64,000 nt of DNA from Bacteroidales bacterium (GTDB taxonomy: Bacteria > Bacteroidota > Bacteroidia > Bacteroidales > F082). Position 1 is the stretch's first letter, and each line of letters begins with the position of its first letter. The notes below the pieces were generated by a model, which was not told the DNA's origin, did no database searches, and saw only the letters and a program-made list of their open reading frames with translations. A program made the position numbers and the translations under genes. Shown here piece by piece: positions 1-8,237 of the stretch. The DNA lies in NCBI GenBank assembly GCA_016291135.1, contig JAEFAE010000003.1:20516-84515 (forward strand), read 5' to 3'.

Positions 1-1
1 G

Positions 2-1045
2 AGCTTGGCTACCATCGCCTCCGACATGCGTGAGATCCATCCCACCATGATGTGTGCTGTTCCGCGTGTGTTGGAACGTTTCTACGATGCGATCTACCAG
101 TCGGGCAAGAAACAGAAAGGCATCGCGAGAGCCATCTTCTTCTGGGCCCTGCATCTGGGAGAGCGTTATAAGATCGATGCGGTCAACCGCCATTGGTTCT
201 ACGACTGGAAGCTGGGCATCGCCGACAAGCTGGTGTATAGCAAGATCCGCTCCAACATCGGTGCCGAGAACTTCGACATCATCGTGTCGGGTGCCGCTGC
301 CATCTCCCAAAAGATTGCAGGCTTCTTCTCGGCCATCAAGATGCCGGTGTTCGAAGGCTACGGCCTCACCGAGACCTCGCCGGTCATCGCCGTCAGCAAC
401 CGCAATCCACACGGTCGCGAAGTGGGTTATGTGGGTCAGCCGCTGCCCGGAACGGAGGTGAAGATCGCCGACAATGGCGAGATTTGCTGCCGTGGTCACA
501 ACGTGATGATGGGCTATTACAAACACCCTGAACTGACCAAGGAAGTCATCGACGAAGAGGGTTGGTTCCACACGGGCGACATGGGCGTGTTCGACCAATA
601 CAACCGCTTGAAGATCACGGGCCGTATCAAGAGCTTGTTCAAGACTTCGGGTGGCAAGTATATCAACCCCGACGTGATCGAGGCCAAGTTCTGCGCCTCC
701 AAGCTGATCGAGCAGATCCTGGTGGTGGGCGAAAACCAGAAGTTTGCCGGTGCGCTCATCATCCCGAGCTTTACCGAGTTGAAAGCCTGGTGCGTCAAGG
801 AGAAGATCAACTATACGACCAACGAGGAGATGATCCACCATCCCGAAGTGTTGAAGCATTTCGCCAAGGAAGTCAACGAGCTGAACAAGAGCCTGGGCGA
901 GACCGAGAAGATCAAGAAACACGTGCTGCTTGCCGACGAATGGTCGATTGCCAACGGCTTGCTGACGCCTACCTTGAAGGCCAAGCGCAAGGTGATCACC
1001 GCCCGTTACAAGGACGTGATCGAGAAGATGTTCGAAGGGAACTAA
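2..1045 (+). CDS. Long-chain acyl-CoA ligase (AMP-forming), 5' end cut by window edge
   Basis: This is the C-terminal part of an AMP-forming long-chain fatty acid-CoA ligase, which activates fatty acids through an acyl-adenylate. The visible 348 codons contain VPRVLE, the motif FEGYGLTETSP near residue 120, a TGD motif, and the hinge and C-terminal lobe ITGRIKSLFKTSGGKYINP that carries the family's mobile-lid residues. The listed TTG start is only the first start-like codon in the window: the reading frame is open to base 1, and family members carry a further 200-250 residues with the P-loop-like AMP motif upstream. The stop is TAA inside CTAA, and the converging chromate transporter gene stops with TAG on the same four bases. 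Family assignment is firm; chain-length preference cannot be told. Confidence 0.9.
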   Translation, partial: SLATIASDMREIHPTMMCAVPRVLERFYDAIYQSGKKQKGIARAIFFWALHLGERYKIDAVNRHWFYDWKLGIADKLVYSKIRSNIGAENFDIIVSGAAAISQKIAGFFSAIKMPVFEGYGLTETSPVIAVSNRNPHGREVGYVGQPLPGTEVKIADNGEICCRGHNVMMGYYKHPELTKEVIDEEGWFHTGDMGVFDQYNRLKITGRIKSLFKTSGGKYINPDVIEAKFCASKLIEQILVVGENQKFAGALIIPSFTELKAWCVKEKINYTTNEEMIHHPEVLKHFAKEVNELNKSLGETEKIKKHVLLADEWSIANGLLTPTLKAKRKVITARYKDVIEKMFEGN

Positions 1046-1581
1046 TACACGAAGAATCCTACAACACCCGAGAGCACGATAAGCAGGATCGGGTTTGCCT
1101 TGAAGAAGTAGGAGGCCACAAAGGCGAGGACACAGATCACAATGCTGATGTTGTTCTCGCCTTTTCCTATCTGTACGAAGTTTTGGGCATTCATCATGGC
1201 CAGGCCTGCGGCGAAGATCAAGCCGGCGATGGCGGGTTTGAGCCCTTTCAGCAGGTTGTTCATCAGCGAGCCGCCTTTCTTGTTCAAGAAGAGCCGGATG
1301 ATGAAATAGACCATGACGATGGAAGGCAGGCAGAGGGCAAACGAGGCGAGCAGCGAGCCGCCGAAGCCGCCTGCCGTGTAGCCCACGTAGGTAGCCATGT
1401 TGATGGAGATGGGGCCTGGCGTCATCTGCGAGAGGGCGACCATGTCGGCAAACTCGGTGGTGGTCATCCAGGCGTAGTGGTCGACGACCTCGTGTTGGAT
1501 GAGCGAGAGCATGGCGTAGCCCCCGCCGAAGCCGAGGACGCCGATCTTGATGAAGACCCAGAGCAGCTGCAGGTAGATCAT
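1042..1581 (-). CDS. Chromate transporter family protein, second subunit-like half
   Basis: A half-size (179 aa) chromate ion transporter (CHR) family membrane protein. It starts MIYLQLLWVFIKIGVLGFGGGYAML, with the N-terminal FGGGYAM signature, and continues through about five hydrophobic segments. I chose the ATG at 1581 rather than the ORF-track start at 1695, because the family begins just before this first helix and the extra residues are a shadow of the upstream gene. ATG at 1581 overlaps the stop of the preceding chromate transporter as ATGA, so the two halves are probably translationally coupled. Short CHR proteins usually occur as such pairs and are thought to work as a heterodimer. 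In gut bacteria the real substrate may not be chromate; the family only indicates an oxyanion exporter. Confidence 0.85.
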   Translation of the reverse strand: MIYLQLLWVFIKIGVLGFGGGYAMLSLIQHEVVDHYAWMTTTEFADMVALSQMTPGPISINMATYVGYTAGGFGGSLLASFALCLPSIVMVYFIIRLFLNKKGGSLMNNLLKGLKPAIAGLIFAAGLAMMNAQNFVQIGKGENNISIVICVLAFVASYFFKANPILLIVLSGVVGFFVY

Positions 1582-2150
1582 GGCTTCACCTCCTTGCTGG
1601 GATTGCGTTTCAGCTTGCGTTCCATGATGATGGCGTAGATCAGGCTCCCGGCGATGGCGGCCAGGATGACGATGGCAGGGGAGACCTTGCACCACCAGAT
1701 CAGGATGACGGCGGCGATGGGGATGATGGCGGTCTTCCAGGTGACCTTAGCCGACTTGATCATGCGAAGCGAAGGGGCGAGGATCAAGGCCACCACGCAG
1801 GGACGGATGCCTTTGAAGATGCGTTCCACCACAGGGAGGTCGCGGTATTCACGGAAGACGGTGGCCAGCAGCAGGATGATAACGATGGAGGGGAGGATGG
1901 CGCCCAACATGGCCGCTGCCGCACCTTTCCTTCCGGCGACCTGGTGGCCCACATACAAGGCGGTGTTCACGGCAAAGACGCCGGGGAGGGATTGGATGAT
2001 GGCGATCATGTCCCAGAACGCATCCGCAGGGATCCAATGCTTCTTGTCCACCACGGCCTTCTCCACCATCGAGAGCATGGCGTAGCCGCCGCCCAGGGTG
2101 AAGGCGCCTATCTTCAAAAAGGTGATGAACAGTTGGAACACGGTTTTCAT
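1578..2150 (-). CDS. Chromate transporter family protein, first subunit-like half
   Basis: A 190-aa CHR-family protein beginning MKTVFQLFITFLKIGAFTLGGGYAML, paralogous to its downstream neighbour and sharing the GGGYAML signature. The ATG at 2150 is preferred over the track start at 2168, because a TAnnTTTG promoter box lies at 2155-2162, so the longer start would lie upstream of the likely transcription start. The box leaves only 4 nt before the ATG, which suggests a leaderless or nearly leaderless mRNA. Its TGA stop overlaps the partner's ATG. Function is inferred from the family: export of chromate-like oxyanions by a two-gene pair. Confidence 0.85.
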   Translation of the reverse strand: MKTVFQLFITFLKIGAFTLGGGYAMLSMVEKAVVDKKHWIPADAFWDMIAIIQSLPGVFAVNTALYVGHQVAGRKGAAAAMLGAILPSIVIILLLATVFREYRDLPVVERIFKGIRPCVVALILAPSLRMIKSAKVTWKTAIIPIAAVILIWWCKVSPAIVILAAIAGSLIYAIIMERKLKRNPSKEVKP

Positions 2151-2154
2151 GCCG

Positions 2155-2162
2155 CAAAAATA
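2155..2162 (-). promoter_or_regulatory. -7 box (TATTTTTG) of the chromate transporter pair
   Basis: The reverse strand reads TATTTTTG, a perfect TAnnTTTG Bacteroidota -7 box. The G is followed by 4 nt and then the ATG at 2150. Confidence 0.5.
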
Positions 2163-2196
2163 CAACAATTGTTTTGGATATTTCTCATGGAATTAG

Positions 2197-2204
2197 TACG
2201 TTTG
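2197..2204 (+). promoter_or_regulatory. -7 box (TACGTTTG) of the GltS-like gene
   Basis: TACGTTTG fits TAnnTTTG and lies 19 nt before the ATG at 2224. A TTG-rich stretch about 20 nt upstream (around 2172-2176) could serve as the -33 element. Confidence 0.55.
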
Positions 2205-2223
2205 CATACCAATTTGTATTGTT

Positions 2224-3636
2224 ATGACTATCTTAGACGTTTCTGTGATGACTTTTGACCGGCCGGAGGCCTGGCAATGGTTGGTCCAGTTCTGTATTCT
2301 TGCCACGGCCTTGCTCTTGGGTAATGTCTTGAGGACGCAAGTGCCCTTCCTGAAAAAGAGCCTCCTGCCGTCGGCCTTGCTGGGCGGTTTGCTGCTGTTG
2401 ATCTTCAAGGCTTTCCCCGGATGCCGGGAAATCATTAACAAGCCGATGATGGAGATCGCCACCTATCACGCCTTGGGCCTCGGGTTTGTGGCCCTGGCGT
2501 TGAAGAACAACAAGGTGGAGTCGAAATCCTCTACGATGAAGGTCGTCGAGACCGGTGCCTTGACGGCTTCCTCCTACGTCATCCAAGGCATTGTCGGACT
2601 CCTGGTGTCCATCCCGTTCTTCATTTTTGGAAAGAGACTGTTCTACGCTGCGGGGCTCTTGCTCCCCATGGGATACGGCCAGGGGCCCGGACAGGCGCTG
2701 AACTTCGGCAAAATATTCACCCAGGCGGCTTCCGAGCAGGGCCTGGAATTCGCCGGGGCCGACTTTGGCCTATCCATCGCTGCTACGGGTTTCATCGTGG
2801 GTAGCGTGATCGGCGTGATCTATATGAACTACCTGCGCCGAAAGGGCAGGCTCTCTTCCAAGAAGATCTCTGACGCTCAGGTGAACAAGCTGGAGGATTA
2901 CGAAGGAAAGAACGAGATTCCCGACGCCGAGTCGATCGACAAGCTTTCGGTGCAGATCTGCATGGTGCTCTTCGTCTATTTCCTGGTGTACCTGTTTACC
3001 AACTGGATTCAGGGCATGGATTTGGGCAACTTCGGGGAGAAGACCTTGAAACCCATGCTGTGGGGCTTCAACTTCCTGTTGGGCACCCTGTTCGGCATCG
3101 CTTTCAAGAACATCTTGAAGGTGTTCAAGAAGCAACGCCTGATGCAGCGCGAATACATCAACAACTACATGCTGAACCGCATCAGCGGTTTCTGCTTCGA
3201 CATCATGATCGTGGCCGGTACCGCCGCCATCAGCTTCGAGGAGTTTGGCAAGTTCGTGTTGCCTTTCACCATCATTTGTGCCTTGGGCGCCTTGGTCACC
3301 TTTGTCTATGTGCTGTGGATCAGCAAGCACCTCTATCCCGATTACAAGTATGAGGGCTTCTTCTCCATGTTCGGCATGCTGACGGGTACGGCCTCGAACG
3401 GCATGATCCTGTTGCGTGAGATCGACCCGAAGTTTGAGACGCCGGCTGCCAACAACCTGGTGCTGCAGACCTTGGCCGCCATCGTATTGGGCTTCCCGGT
3501 GCTGCTGTTGATGGGCTTTGCCCCGCAGAGCCTGCAGTCCACCTGGATCACCTTGGGCATCCTGGTCGCCTTCTGGGCCGCCCTGACGGTGTTCATGCTT
3601 CGCAAAAAGATCTTCCATCGAAAGAAAACAGAATAA
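2224..3636 (+). CDS. Sodium/glutamate symporter (GltS/ESS)-like membrane protein
   Basis: A 470-aa polytopic membrane protein resembling the glutamate:sodium symporter (ESS, GltS) family. Hydrophobic segments cover most of the chain, and a glycine-rich GYGQGPGQA stretch near residues 142-150 sits where GltS has its re-entrant glycine motif. A charged cytoplasmic linker (about residues 205-245) separates two halves, and the second half has the repeat-like MLTGTASNGMILLREIDP. It is longer than E. coli GltS (about 400 aa). The ATG at 2224 follows a -7 box by 19 nt; a second in-frame ATG lies at 2248. Substrate is uncertain: glutamate is a family-level guess. It stands alone between a divergent promoter region and a repeat block. 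Confidence 0.65.
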   Translation: MTILDVSVMTFDRPEAWQWLVQFCILATALLLGNVLRTQVPFLKKSLLPSALLGGLLLLIFKAFPGCREIINKPMMEIATYHALGLGFVALALKNNKVESKSSTMKVVETGALTASSYVIQGIVGLLVSIPFFIFGKRLFYAAGLLLPMGYGQGPGQALNFGKIFTQAASEQGLEFAGADFGLSIAATGFIVGSVIGVIYMNYLRRKGRLSSKKISDAQVNKLEDYEGKNEIPDAESIDKLSVQICMVLFVYFLVYLFTNWIQGMDLGNFGEKTLKPMLWGFNFLLGTLFGIAFKNILKVFKKQRLMQREYINNYMLNRISGFCFDIMIVAGTAAISFEEFGKFVLPFTIICALGALVTFVYVLWISKHLYPDYKYEGFFSMFGMLTGTASNGMILLREIDPKFETPAANNLVLQTLAAIVLGFPVLLLMGFAPQSLQSTWITLGILVAFWAALTVFMLRKKIFHRKKTE

Positions 3637-3639
3637 AGA

Positions 3640-3860
3640 CACCCCGTAGGGGTGTTCTGTTGAACCCGCCCCGTTAGGGGCATACTGTTGGTAGCCCACG
3701 GTGTCAACCGTGGGATAACGGAAAAACGGGAAAACGGGATTATGATGATCGTCCGTTTCCAGGGGTTACACCCCTGGCTACCGACAGCGAACCCCTATGG
3801 GGTTCATCCGCCCCGTTAGGGGCGTTCTGTCGGTAACCACGGGGTTGAAAACCCCTGGGG
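3640..3860. repeat. Cluster of REP-like palindromic repeats
   Basis: Four related units fill the space after the GltS-like gene. Each full unit has a small hairpin of the form CCCC-gtta-GGGG, then a spacer like TTCTGTCGGTAGCC, then a second hairpin of the form CACGGggttgaAAACCcctg. Unit A is partial (hairpin at 3640-3654). Unit B spans about 3668-3714. Unit C, in the opposite orientation, spans about 3758-3805. Unit D spans about 3809-3860. Alternating orientation resembles bacterial interspersed mosaic elements. No transposase is nearby, and no gene is seen in this stretch. Confidence 0.75.
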
Positions 3861-3863
3861 ACG

Positions 3864-3896
3864 AAAAAAGCCCGTCCAGCTGGACGGGCTTTTTTT
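3864..3896. terminator. Bidirectional intrinsic terminator
   Basis: A perfect palindrome AGCCCGTCCAGCTGGACGGGCT is flanked by six A on the left and seven T on the right, so it can end transcription from both the GltS-like gene and the converging rplS. Confidence 0.85.
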
Positions 3897-3917
3897 GTTG
3901 TCGTAAATGTCGAGGAA

Positions 3918-4274
3918 TCAATCCTTGCGCTTGGCTTCCTTGATACGGGCTTTCTTACCGCGCAGGCCTCTGAGGTAGTAGATGCGGGACTTGCGGACGG
4001 CGCCTTCCTTGTTCAGCTCGATGCTGTCAATCATGGGAGAAGCGATGGGGAAGCATCTTTCAACACCGATGTTGTTCGAAATCTTTCTGACGGTGAAGGT
4101 AGCGGTCTTACCACAGCCGCTGCGCTTCAGCACAACACCTTGGAATTTCTGGAGACGCTCCTTGTTTCCCTCAACAATCTTGTAAGTAACGGTGACGGTG
4201 TCACCTGCTCTAAACTTCGGAAAATCTTTTACAACGACTTGATCTTCAACGAATTGGATTAATGCGTTCTTCAT
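3918..4274 (-). CDS. rplS: 50S ribosomal protein L19
   Basis: A 118-aa L19, the 50S protein at the 30S-50S interface. Diagnostic stretches are FRAGDTVTVTYKIVEG, LQKFQGVVLKRSG, ERCFPIASPMIDSIE and SRIYYLRGLRGKKARIKE. The ATG at 4274 (MKNALIQFVEDQ) gives the normal length; the ORF-track extension to 4481 reads antisense to trmD-side sequence and is rejected. It lies downstream of trmD, as in many bacteria, but has its own TAnnTTTG box. It ends at the bidirectional terminator. Confidence 0.97.
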   Translation of the reverse strand: MKNALIQFVEDQVVVKDFPKFRAGDTVTVTYKIVEGNKERLQKFQGVVLKRSGCGKTATFTVRKISNNIGVERCFPIASPMIDSIELNKEGAVRKSRIYYLRGLRGKKARIKEAKRKD

Positions 4275-4317
4275 TTGTATATAATTTTTTAATATATTTT
4301 TCCTATGAAAGCGGGTG

Positions 4318-4325
4318 CAAATATA
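4318..4325 (-). promoter_or_regulatory. -7 box (TATATTTG) of rplS
   Basis: The reverse strand reads TATATTTG in the gap between the trmD stop and the rplS start, implying an AU-rich leader of about 40 nt. Confidence 0.5.
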
Positions 4326-4351
4326 CAAAATATTTTGATTTTGAACGACTT

Positions 4352-5044
4352 TTATTCGCTTTTTTTCAATATTTCGTACATTTCTGGGCGACGTTCCTTG
4401 GTTCGCTGCCAGGCTTGTTCCAGTTTCCATTCGTTGATCTTGGCGTCGTTGCCGGAAAGAAGGATGTCGGGAACCTCCCATCCTTTGTAGTTTCGGGGCC
4501 GGGTATAGACGGGTGGAGAGACCAGTCCGTCTTGGAAGGAGTCGGAGAGGGCGGAGGTCTCGTCGCCGAGGGCGCCGGGGATGAGGCGCACGAGGCTGTC
4601 CACGAGGACGGCGGCGCCGAGCTCACCGCCGGAGAGCACGTAGTTGCCGATGGAGATCTCGCGGGTGACGAGATGCTCGCGGATGCGTTCGTCGATGCCT
4701 TTGTAGTGACCGCAGAGGATGATGAGGTTCTGCTTCAGCGAGAGTTGGTTGCATAGGGGTTGGTCAAGCAATTCTCCGTCGGGGCTCATGTAGATGACCT
4801 CGTCGTAGTCGCGTTGGCTTTTCAGGTGCGTGATGCAGTTGTCGACGGGTTCGACCATCATTACCATGCCGGCGCCGGCCGAAAAGGGATAGTCGTCCAC
4901 TTTCTTGTGCTTGTCGGTGCTGTAGTCGCGTAGGTTGTGGAGCCCAATCTCCACGATGCCTTTGTTGATGGCCCGTTTGATGATGGATTCCGTGAAGGGC
5001 CCCTCGAACATTTCGGGGAAGATGGCGATGATGTCGATGCGCAT
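4352..5044 (-). CDS. trmD: tRNA (guanine-N1)-methyltransferase TrmD
   Basis: A 230-aa TrmD, which methylates G37 of tRNAs with the S-adenosylmethionine-binding trefoil knot. Characteristic stretches include [15 protein letters not shown] at the N-terminus, [38 protein letters not shown] and the C-terminal [20 protein letters not shown] start it at ATG 5044, because TrmD begins with this first beta strand; the 15 extra residues of the track ORF have no family counterpart. A -7 box at 5060-5067 agrees. It lies upstream of rplS in the same direction with a 77-nt gap. Confidence 0.97.
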   Translation of the reverse strand: MRIDIIAIFPEMFEGPFTESIIKRAINKGIVEIGLHNLRDYSTDKHKKVDDYPFSAGAGMVMMVEPVDNCITHLKSQRDYDEVIYMSPDGELLDQPLCNQLSLKQNLIILCGHYKGIDERIREHLVTREISIGNYVLSGGELGAAVLVDSLVRLIPGALGDETSALSDSFQDGLVSPPVYTRPRNYKGWEVPDILLSGNDAKINEWKLEQAWQRTKERRPEMYEILKKSE

Positions 5045-5059
5045 AGACGGTTGTTTTGG

Positions 5060-5067
5060 CAAAAGTA
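5060..5067 (-). promoter_or_regulatory. -7 box (TACTTTTG) of trmD
   Basis: The reverse strand reads TACTTTTG, 15 nt before the chosen trmD start at 5044. Confidence 0.5.
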
Positions 5068-5109
5068 GTGTTTTTGTTTGGAATGGCACCCGAATTTGGG
5101 AATTATTGT

Positions 5110-5117
5110 TATTTTTG
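5110..5117 (+). promoter_or_regulatory. -7 box (TATTTTTG) of the subtilase gene
   Basis: TATTTTTG fits the Bacteroidota -7 consensus and precedes the ATG at 5165 by 47 nt. Confidence 0.5.
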
Positions 5118-5164
5118 CGTTTCTAATCACACCTAAATAGCAATAAGAATCAATTTCTGATACC

Positions 5165-6811
5165 ATGAAAAAACTGTTAACCCTCGTTTTCTTGCTTGCT
5201 GTTGCTCTGGCATCCAAAGCGCAGATTGCCACCAACAGCTATTGGGTCCAATTCACTGACAAGAACAACTCGCCTTATTCCATCGATGCGCCTGAGCAAT
5301 ATCTTAGCCAGCGTGCCTTGGACCGTCGCGCCCGTTTGGGCATCGCCATCGACGAATATGACCTTCCTATCAATCCGCAATACCTGGAGGCGGTGGCAGC
5401 TTGTGGCGCCGAACTGATCAACCCGTCAAAATGGTTGAACGGCGTGACGGTATATGCTACCGATCCTGCCGTGATGGAGGCTGTCAATGCCTTGGACTGT
5501 GTCGCTGCAGTCCGCAATTGTCCTGATTTCCCGGAGGCGCAACAAGCCAAGGAGCGTTGGATGGCCCAGGAGCTCAAACCTGTAACGGGGCCTCAAAACA
5601 CCCGCGGCTTGTATGGCGATGCCTGGGTCCAGATCTCCCAGTTGAAGGCGAATGAGCTGCACAGCATGGGTTATGACGGCACGGGCATCCTCATCGCCAT
5701 CCTCGATGGCGGGTACGAAGCAACGGATACGTACGATTGTTTCGAAAACATGCGTGAGGAAGGTCGTTTGTTGGGGACCCGCGATTTTGTGTATGGTTCC
5801 TCCTCGGTCTATACCGAGAGCACCCACGGCACTTCGTGCTTGAGCACCATGGCGGCTTTCCTGCCGAACGAGTTTGTCGGTACCGCTCCCAAGGCTTCGT
5901 ACTATCTCATCAAAACGGAAGTTTCCAATACAGAGAATATCATCGAGGAATACAACTGGGTATCGGGTATGGAACATGCCGACAGCCTGGGGGCGGATGT
6001 CACCAGTACTTCCTTGGGCTATATTGATTTCGACATGGTAGGATGGAACCATCCCTTTGAGCATTTCGACGGACATACCACGCCGTCAAGCATCGGAGCG
6101 GAGATTGCCGCCAGCCGTGGCATCCTCTGCTGTGTTGCCGCCGGCAACGAAGGGAGCGGTACCTGCACCCTGGGTGTCCCCGCCGATGCCGAACACGTCC
6201 TGACCGTTGGGGCAGTCAATGAATCCGGTACCCGTGCTTCCTTCAGCTCCATGGGTCCCACCTACGACGGTCGTATCAAGCCCGACGTGATGGCGATGGG
6301 CCAAGGCACGTATGTGGCTTCGGGATGGGGAAGTTGGTGGCCCTACTACAACGGGGACGGCACCTCTTTCGCCACCCCGGTGTTGGCAGGTGCGGTGGCA
6401 TGCCTGCGTCAAGCCTTGCCCAACGCCTCCGTGCAGGAGCTCTGCGATGCCATCCGTCAAAGCGGTGACCATGCCCATAGCCCCAACAACTACTATGGCT
6501 ACGGCATCCCCGATTTCACCATGGCGCTGGAGACCCTTCATGTGGAAGACACCTTCACGCAGAAAAACGACTTGATCATGGTGAGCCCGAATCCCTCCCA
6601 GGGTAATGTCCACGTGACGATGAAGGAGGGCTATCAAGCCGATATCATGGTCTATGACCTGTTGGGACGACCGCTGAAGTCCTATCATTTCAACGGTTTG
6701 AACCATACCAGCCTGGAGACTTACCTGAATGGACTGGACAGTGGCGTCTATTTCATCAAGGCCACTTCCGAACGGGGCTCGCAGACCCTCAAGCTGGTGA
6801 TCGCCCGATAG
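5165..6811 (+). CDS. Secreted subtilisin-like (S8) serine protease with T9SS sorting domain
   Basis: A 548-aa extracellular protease. Residues 1-19 form a signal peptide ending KAQ. The region up to about 150 looks like a propeptide. The S8 catalytic triad is visible: Asp181 (ILDGGYEATD), His221 (STHGTS) and Ser401 (GTSFATPVLAG), with the oxyanion Asn328 in AAGNEG. The last 80-90 residues (VSPNPSQGNVHV, VYDLLGRPLK, SGVYFIKA, LKLVIAR) form a type A T9SS C-terminal domain, which is normally cut off when the protein is attached to or released at the surface. Exogenous protein degradation is the likely role; the specific substrate is unknown. Confidence 0.93.
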   Translation: MKKLLTLVFLLAVALASKAQIATNSYWVQFTDKNNSPYSIDAPEQYLSQRALDRRARLGIAIDEYDLPINPQYLEAVAACGAELINPSKWLNGVTVYATDPAVMEAVNALDCVAAVRNCPDFPEAQQAKERWMAQELKPVTGPQNTRGLYGDAWVQISQLKANELHSMGYDGTGILIAILDGGYEATDTYDCFENMREEGRLLGTRDFVYGSSSVYTESTHGTSCLSTMAAFLPNEFVGTAPKASYYLIKTEVSNTENIIEEYNWVSGMEHADSLGADVTSTSLGYIDFDMVGWNHPFEHFDGHTTPSSIGAEIAASRGILCCVAAGNEGSGTCTLGVPADAEHVLTVGAVNESGTRASFSSMGPTYDGRIKPDVMAMGQGTYVASGWGSWWPYYNGDGTSFATPVLAGAVACLRQALPNASVQELCDAIRQSGDHAHSPNNYYGYGIPDFTMALETLHVEDTFTQKNDLIMVSPNPSQGNVHVTMKEGYQADIMVYDLLGRPLKSYHFNGLNHTSLETYLNGLDSGVYFIKATSERGSQTLKLVIAR

Positions 6812-6890
6812 GCGGTGAAAGCCGGTGATTGCCCGATAAGGGTCGACGTCCCGTGGACACGGCTCTCAGTCCATCGGTGATATGGAAGAA

Positions 6891-6928
6891 AAAACTCCGC
6901 TGCCCGACTGGGCAGCGGAGGTTTTTTT
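6891..6928. terminator. Intrinsic terminator after the subtilase gene
   Basis: The stem CTCCGCTGCCC-gact-GGGCAGCGGAG is followed by seven T on the plus strand and preceded by an A-rich run, so it may also serve the converging ferritin gene. Confidence 0.85.
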
Positions 6929-6971
6929 GTTGAGCAGGCGAGGGGTAGTCACTCCCTCAACCCAATGCCTC

Positions 6972-7490
6972 TCATTCGCCTTTCAGCGGGCTCGGGGTGT
7001 GGTACTGGCGGGCACCCAGCTCTTTGTCGAGCATGATCATGCCACCGATGTGGTCGCCGATCATCTTGGCTTGGTTGACCAGGTCGCGGGCGTTCTCTTC
7101 TTCTTCCACTTGTTCGTCGATGAACCAGGCGAGGAAGTTGGCGGCAGCACGGTCCTTGTCTTCGTCGGCAATGTCGCAGAGGTTGTTGATCATGGCGGTC
7201 ACCTTCTTCTCATGGGCGAGGGTGTCCTCGAAGGTGGCGAGCACGCTCTTCCAGCTGGTTTGCACCTTGGCGATGGGGGCGAGGATCACCTTCTCATCCT
7301 GTGAATGGAGATAGTTGATCATGATGGCGGCATGGGCCTGTTCCTCGAGGAACTGGACCTTGTACCAGTGGGCGATGCCCTTGAATCCTTTGGCGTAGAT
7401 GTCCTGAGACATGCTCAGGTAGAGGTAGGCCGACCACATCTCAGCGTTGATTTGGTCGTTGATGGCCTTGGCTAATTTCTTGCTGATCAT
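6972..7490 (-). CDS. ftnA: Bacterial non-haem ferritin
   Basis: A 172-aa iron-storage ferritin that would form a 24-subunit shell. The ferroxidase residues of the FtnA type are all in register: Glu17, Glu50, His53, Glu94, Gln127 and Glu130. The C-terminus has an unstructured tail ending PSPLKGE. It lies 42 nt downstream of the rubrerythrin gene in the same direction with no clear promoter of its own, so the pair is probably co-transcribed as an oxidative stress and iron unit. The gap contains an 8-bp repeat three times (see repeat entry). Confidence 0.95.
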   Translation of the reverse strand: MISKKLAKAINDQINAEMWSAYLYLSMSQDIYAKGFKGIAHWYKVQFLEEQAHAAIMINYLHSQDEKVILAPIAKVQTSWKSVLATFEDTLAHEKKVTAMINNLCDIADEDKDRAAANFLAWFIDEQVEEEENARDLVNQAKMIGDHIGGMIMLDKELGARQYHTPSPLKGE

Positions 7491-7502
7491 AAGGATTTGA
7501 TA

Positions 7503-7526
7503 TTTAAAGATTTAAAGATTTAAAGA
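7503..7526. repeat. Three tandem copies of an 8-bp repeat before the ferritin start
   Basis: TTTAAAGA occurs three times in tandem in the 42-nt gap between the rubrerythrin stop and the ferritin ATG (TCTTTAAA on the coding strand). It ends 12 nt from the ferritin start. Confidence 0.8.
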
Positions 7527-7532
7527 TTCAAA

Positions 7533-8078
7533 TTATCCAAAGTAACGTTTGTAAAGGCCTTCGAAGCCTTTGCCGTGGCGGGCTTCGTCCTTCGCCATCT
7601 CATGGACGGTGTCGTGGATGGCGTCGAGGTTGCGTTCCTTGGCCACGCGGGCGATGCGCATCTTCTCCTCGCAGGCGCCGCATTCGGCGATCATACGCTT
7701 GTAGAGGTTGGTCTTGGTGTCCCAAACCACCTCGCCGAGCAGTTCAGCGAAACGGGAGGCATGGTCGGCTTCCTCGAAAGCATAGCGTTTGAAAGCCTCG
7801 GCGATCTCGGGATAGCCCTCGCGGTCGGCTTGACGGCTCATGGCCAGGTACATGCCCACCTCGGTGGCCTCACCCATGAACTGTGCGTTAAGGTCTTTGA
7901 TCATCTCGTCGCCTGTGCCTTTGGCGATGCCGACGACATGTTCGGTGACGAAGTTCAGGGCAGCGTTTTCGTCAACGACTTTCCATTCAACGATTTGTCT
8001 GCATTGAGGGCAGCGCTCCGGGGCTTCCGTTCCTTCGTGTACATACCCGCAGATGGGGCAGATGAATTTTTTCTTCAT
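7533..8078 (-). CDS. Rubrerythrin with N-terminal rubredoxin domain
   Basis: A 181-aa peroxide-scavenging protein of the reversed-domain type. The first 40 residues form a rubredoxin-like iron site ([10 protein letters not shown] then CPQC), followed by a ferritin-like di-iron domain with EATE near residue 70, EEADH near 103 and DEARHGKG near 167. It reduces hydrogen peroxide to water in anaerobes and is often found with ferritin, as here. A TAnnTTTG box at 8151-8158 gives a leader of about 70 nt. Whether a separate electron donor is needed cannot be told. Confidence 0.93.
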   Translation of the reverse strand: MKKKFICPICGYVHEGTEAPERCPQCRQIVEWKVVDENAALNFVTEHVVGIAKGTGDEMIKDLNAQFMGEATEVGMYLAMSRQADREGYPEIAEAFKRYAFEEADHASRFAELLGEVVWDTKTNLYKRMIAECGACEEKMRIARVAKERNLDAIHDTVHEMAKDEARHGKGFEGLYKRYFG

Positions 8079-8150
8079 GAGGTAAATTGATTTGATGGTG
8101 ATAGATTCTTGTTTATGTACGAATGTTCTTAATTAGGTGCTTTTTCTTCG

Positions 8151-8158
8151 CAAAGATA
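8151..8158 (-). promoter_or_regulatory. -7 box (TATCTTTG) of the rubrerythrin-ferritin unit
   Basis: The reverse strand reads TATCTTTG upstream of the rubrerythrin start at 8078. Confidence 0.55.
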
Positions 8159-8199
8159 ACTTTTATTTTGATTCCGAGCCGGCATTCAGAATAAATTAT

Positions 8200-8207
8200 T
8201 ACATTTG
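8200..8207 (+). promoter_or_regulatory. -7 box (TACATTTG) of the nusB-porQ-recF operon
   Basis: TACATTTG precedes the preferred nusB ATG at 8238 by 30 nt and shows that the ORF-track start at 8205, which lies inside the box, is wrong. Confidence 0.6.
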
Positions 8208-8237
8208 CCGTTTGGAACAAGGACAATTATTATTTTT

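Noticed and set aside
3640-3860. CRISPR array
   Set aside because: Units vary in orientation and sequence, are palindromic, and have no regular spacers; no cas genes nearby.
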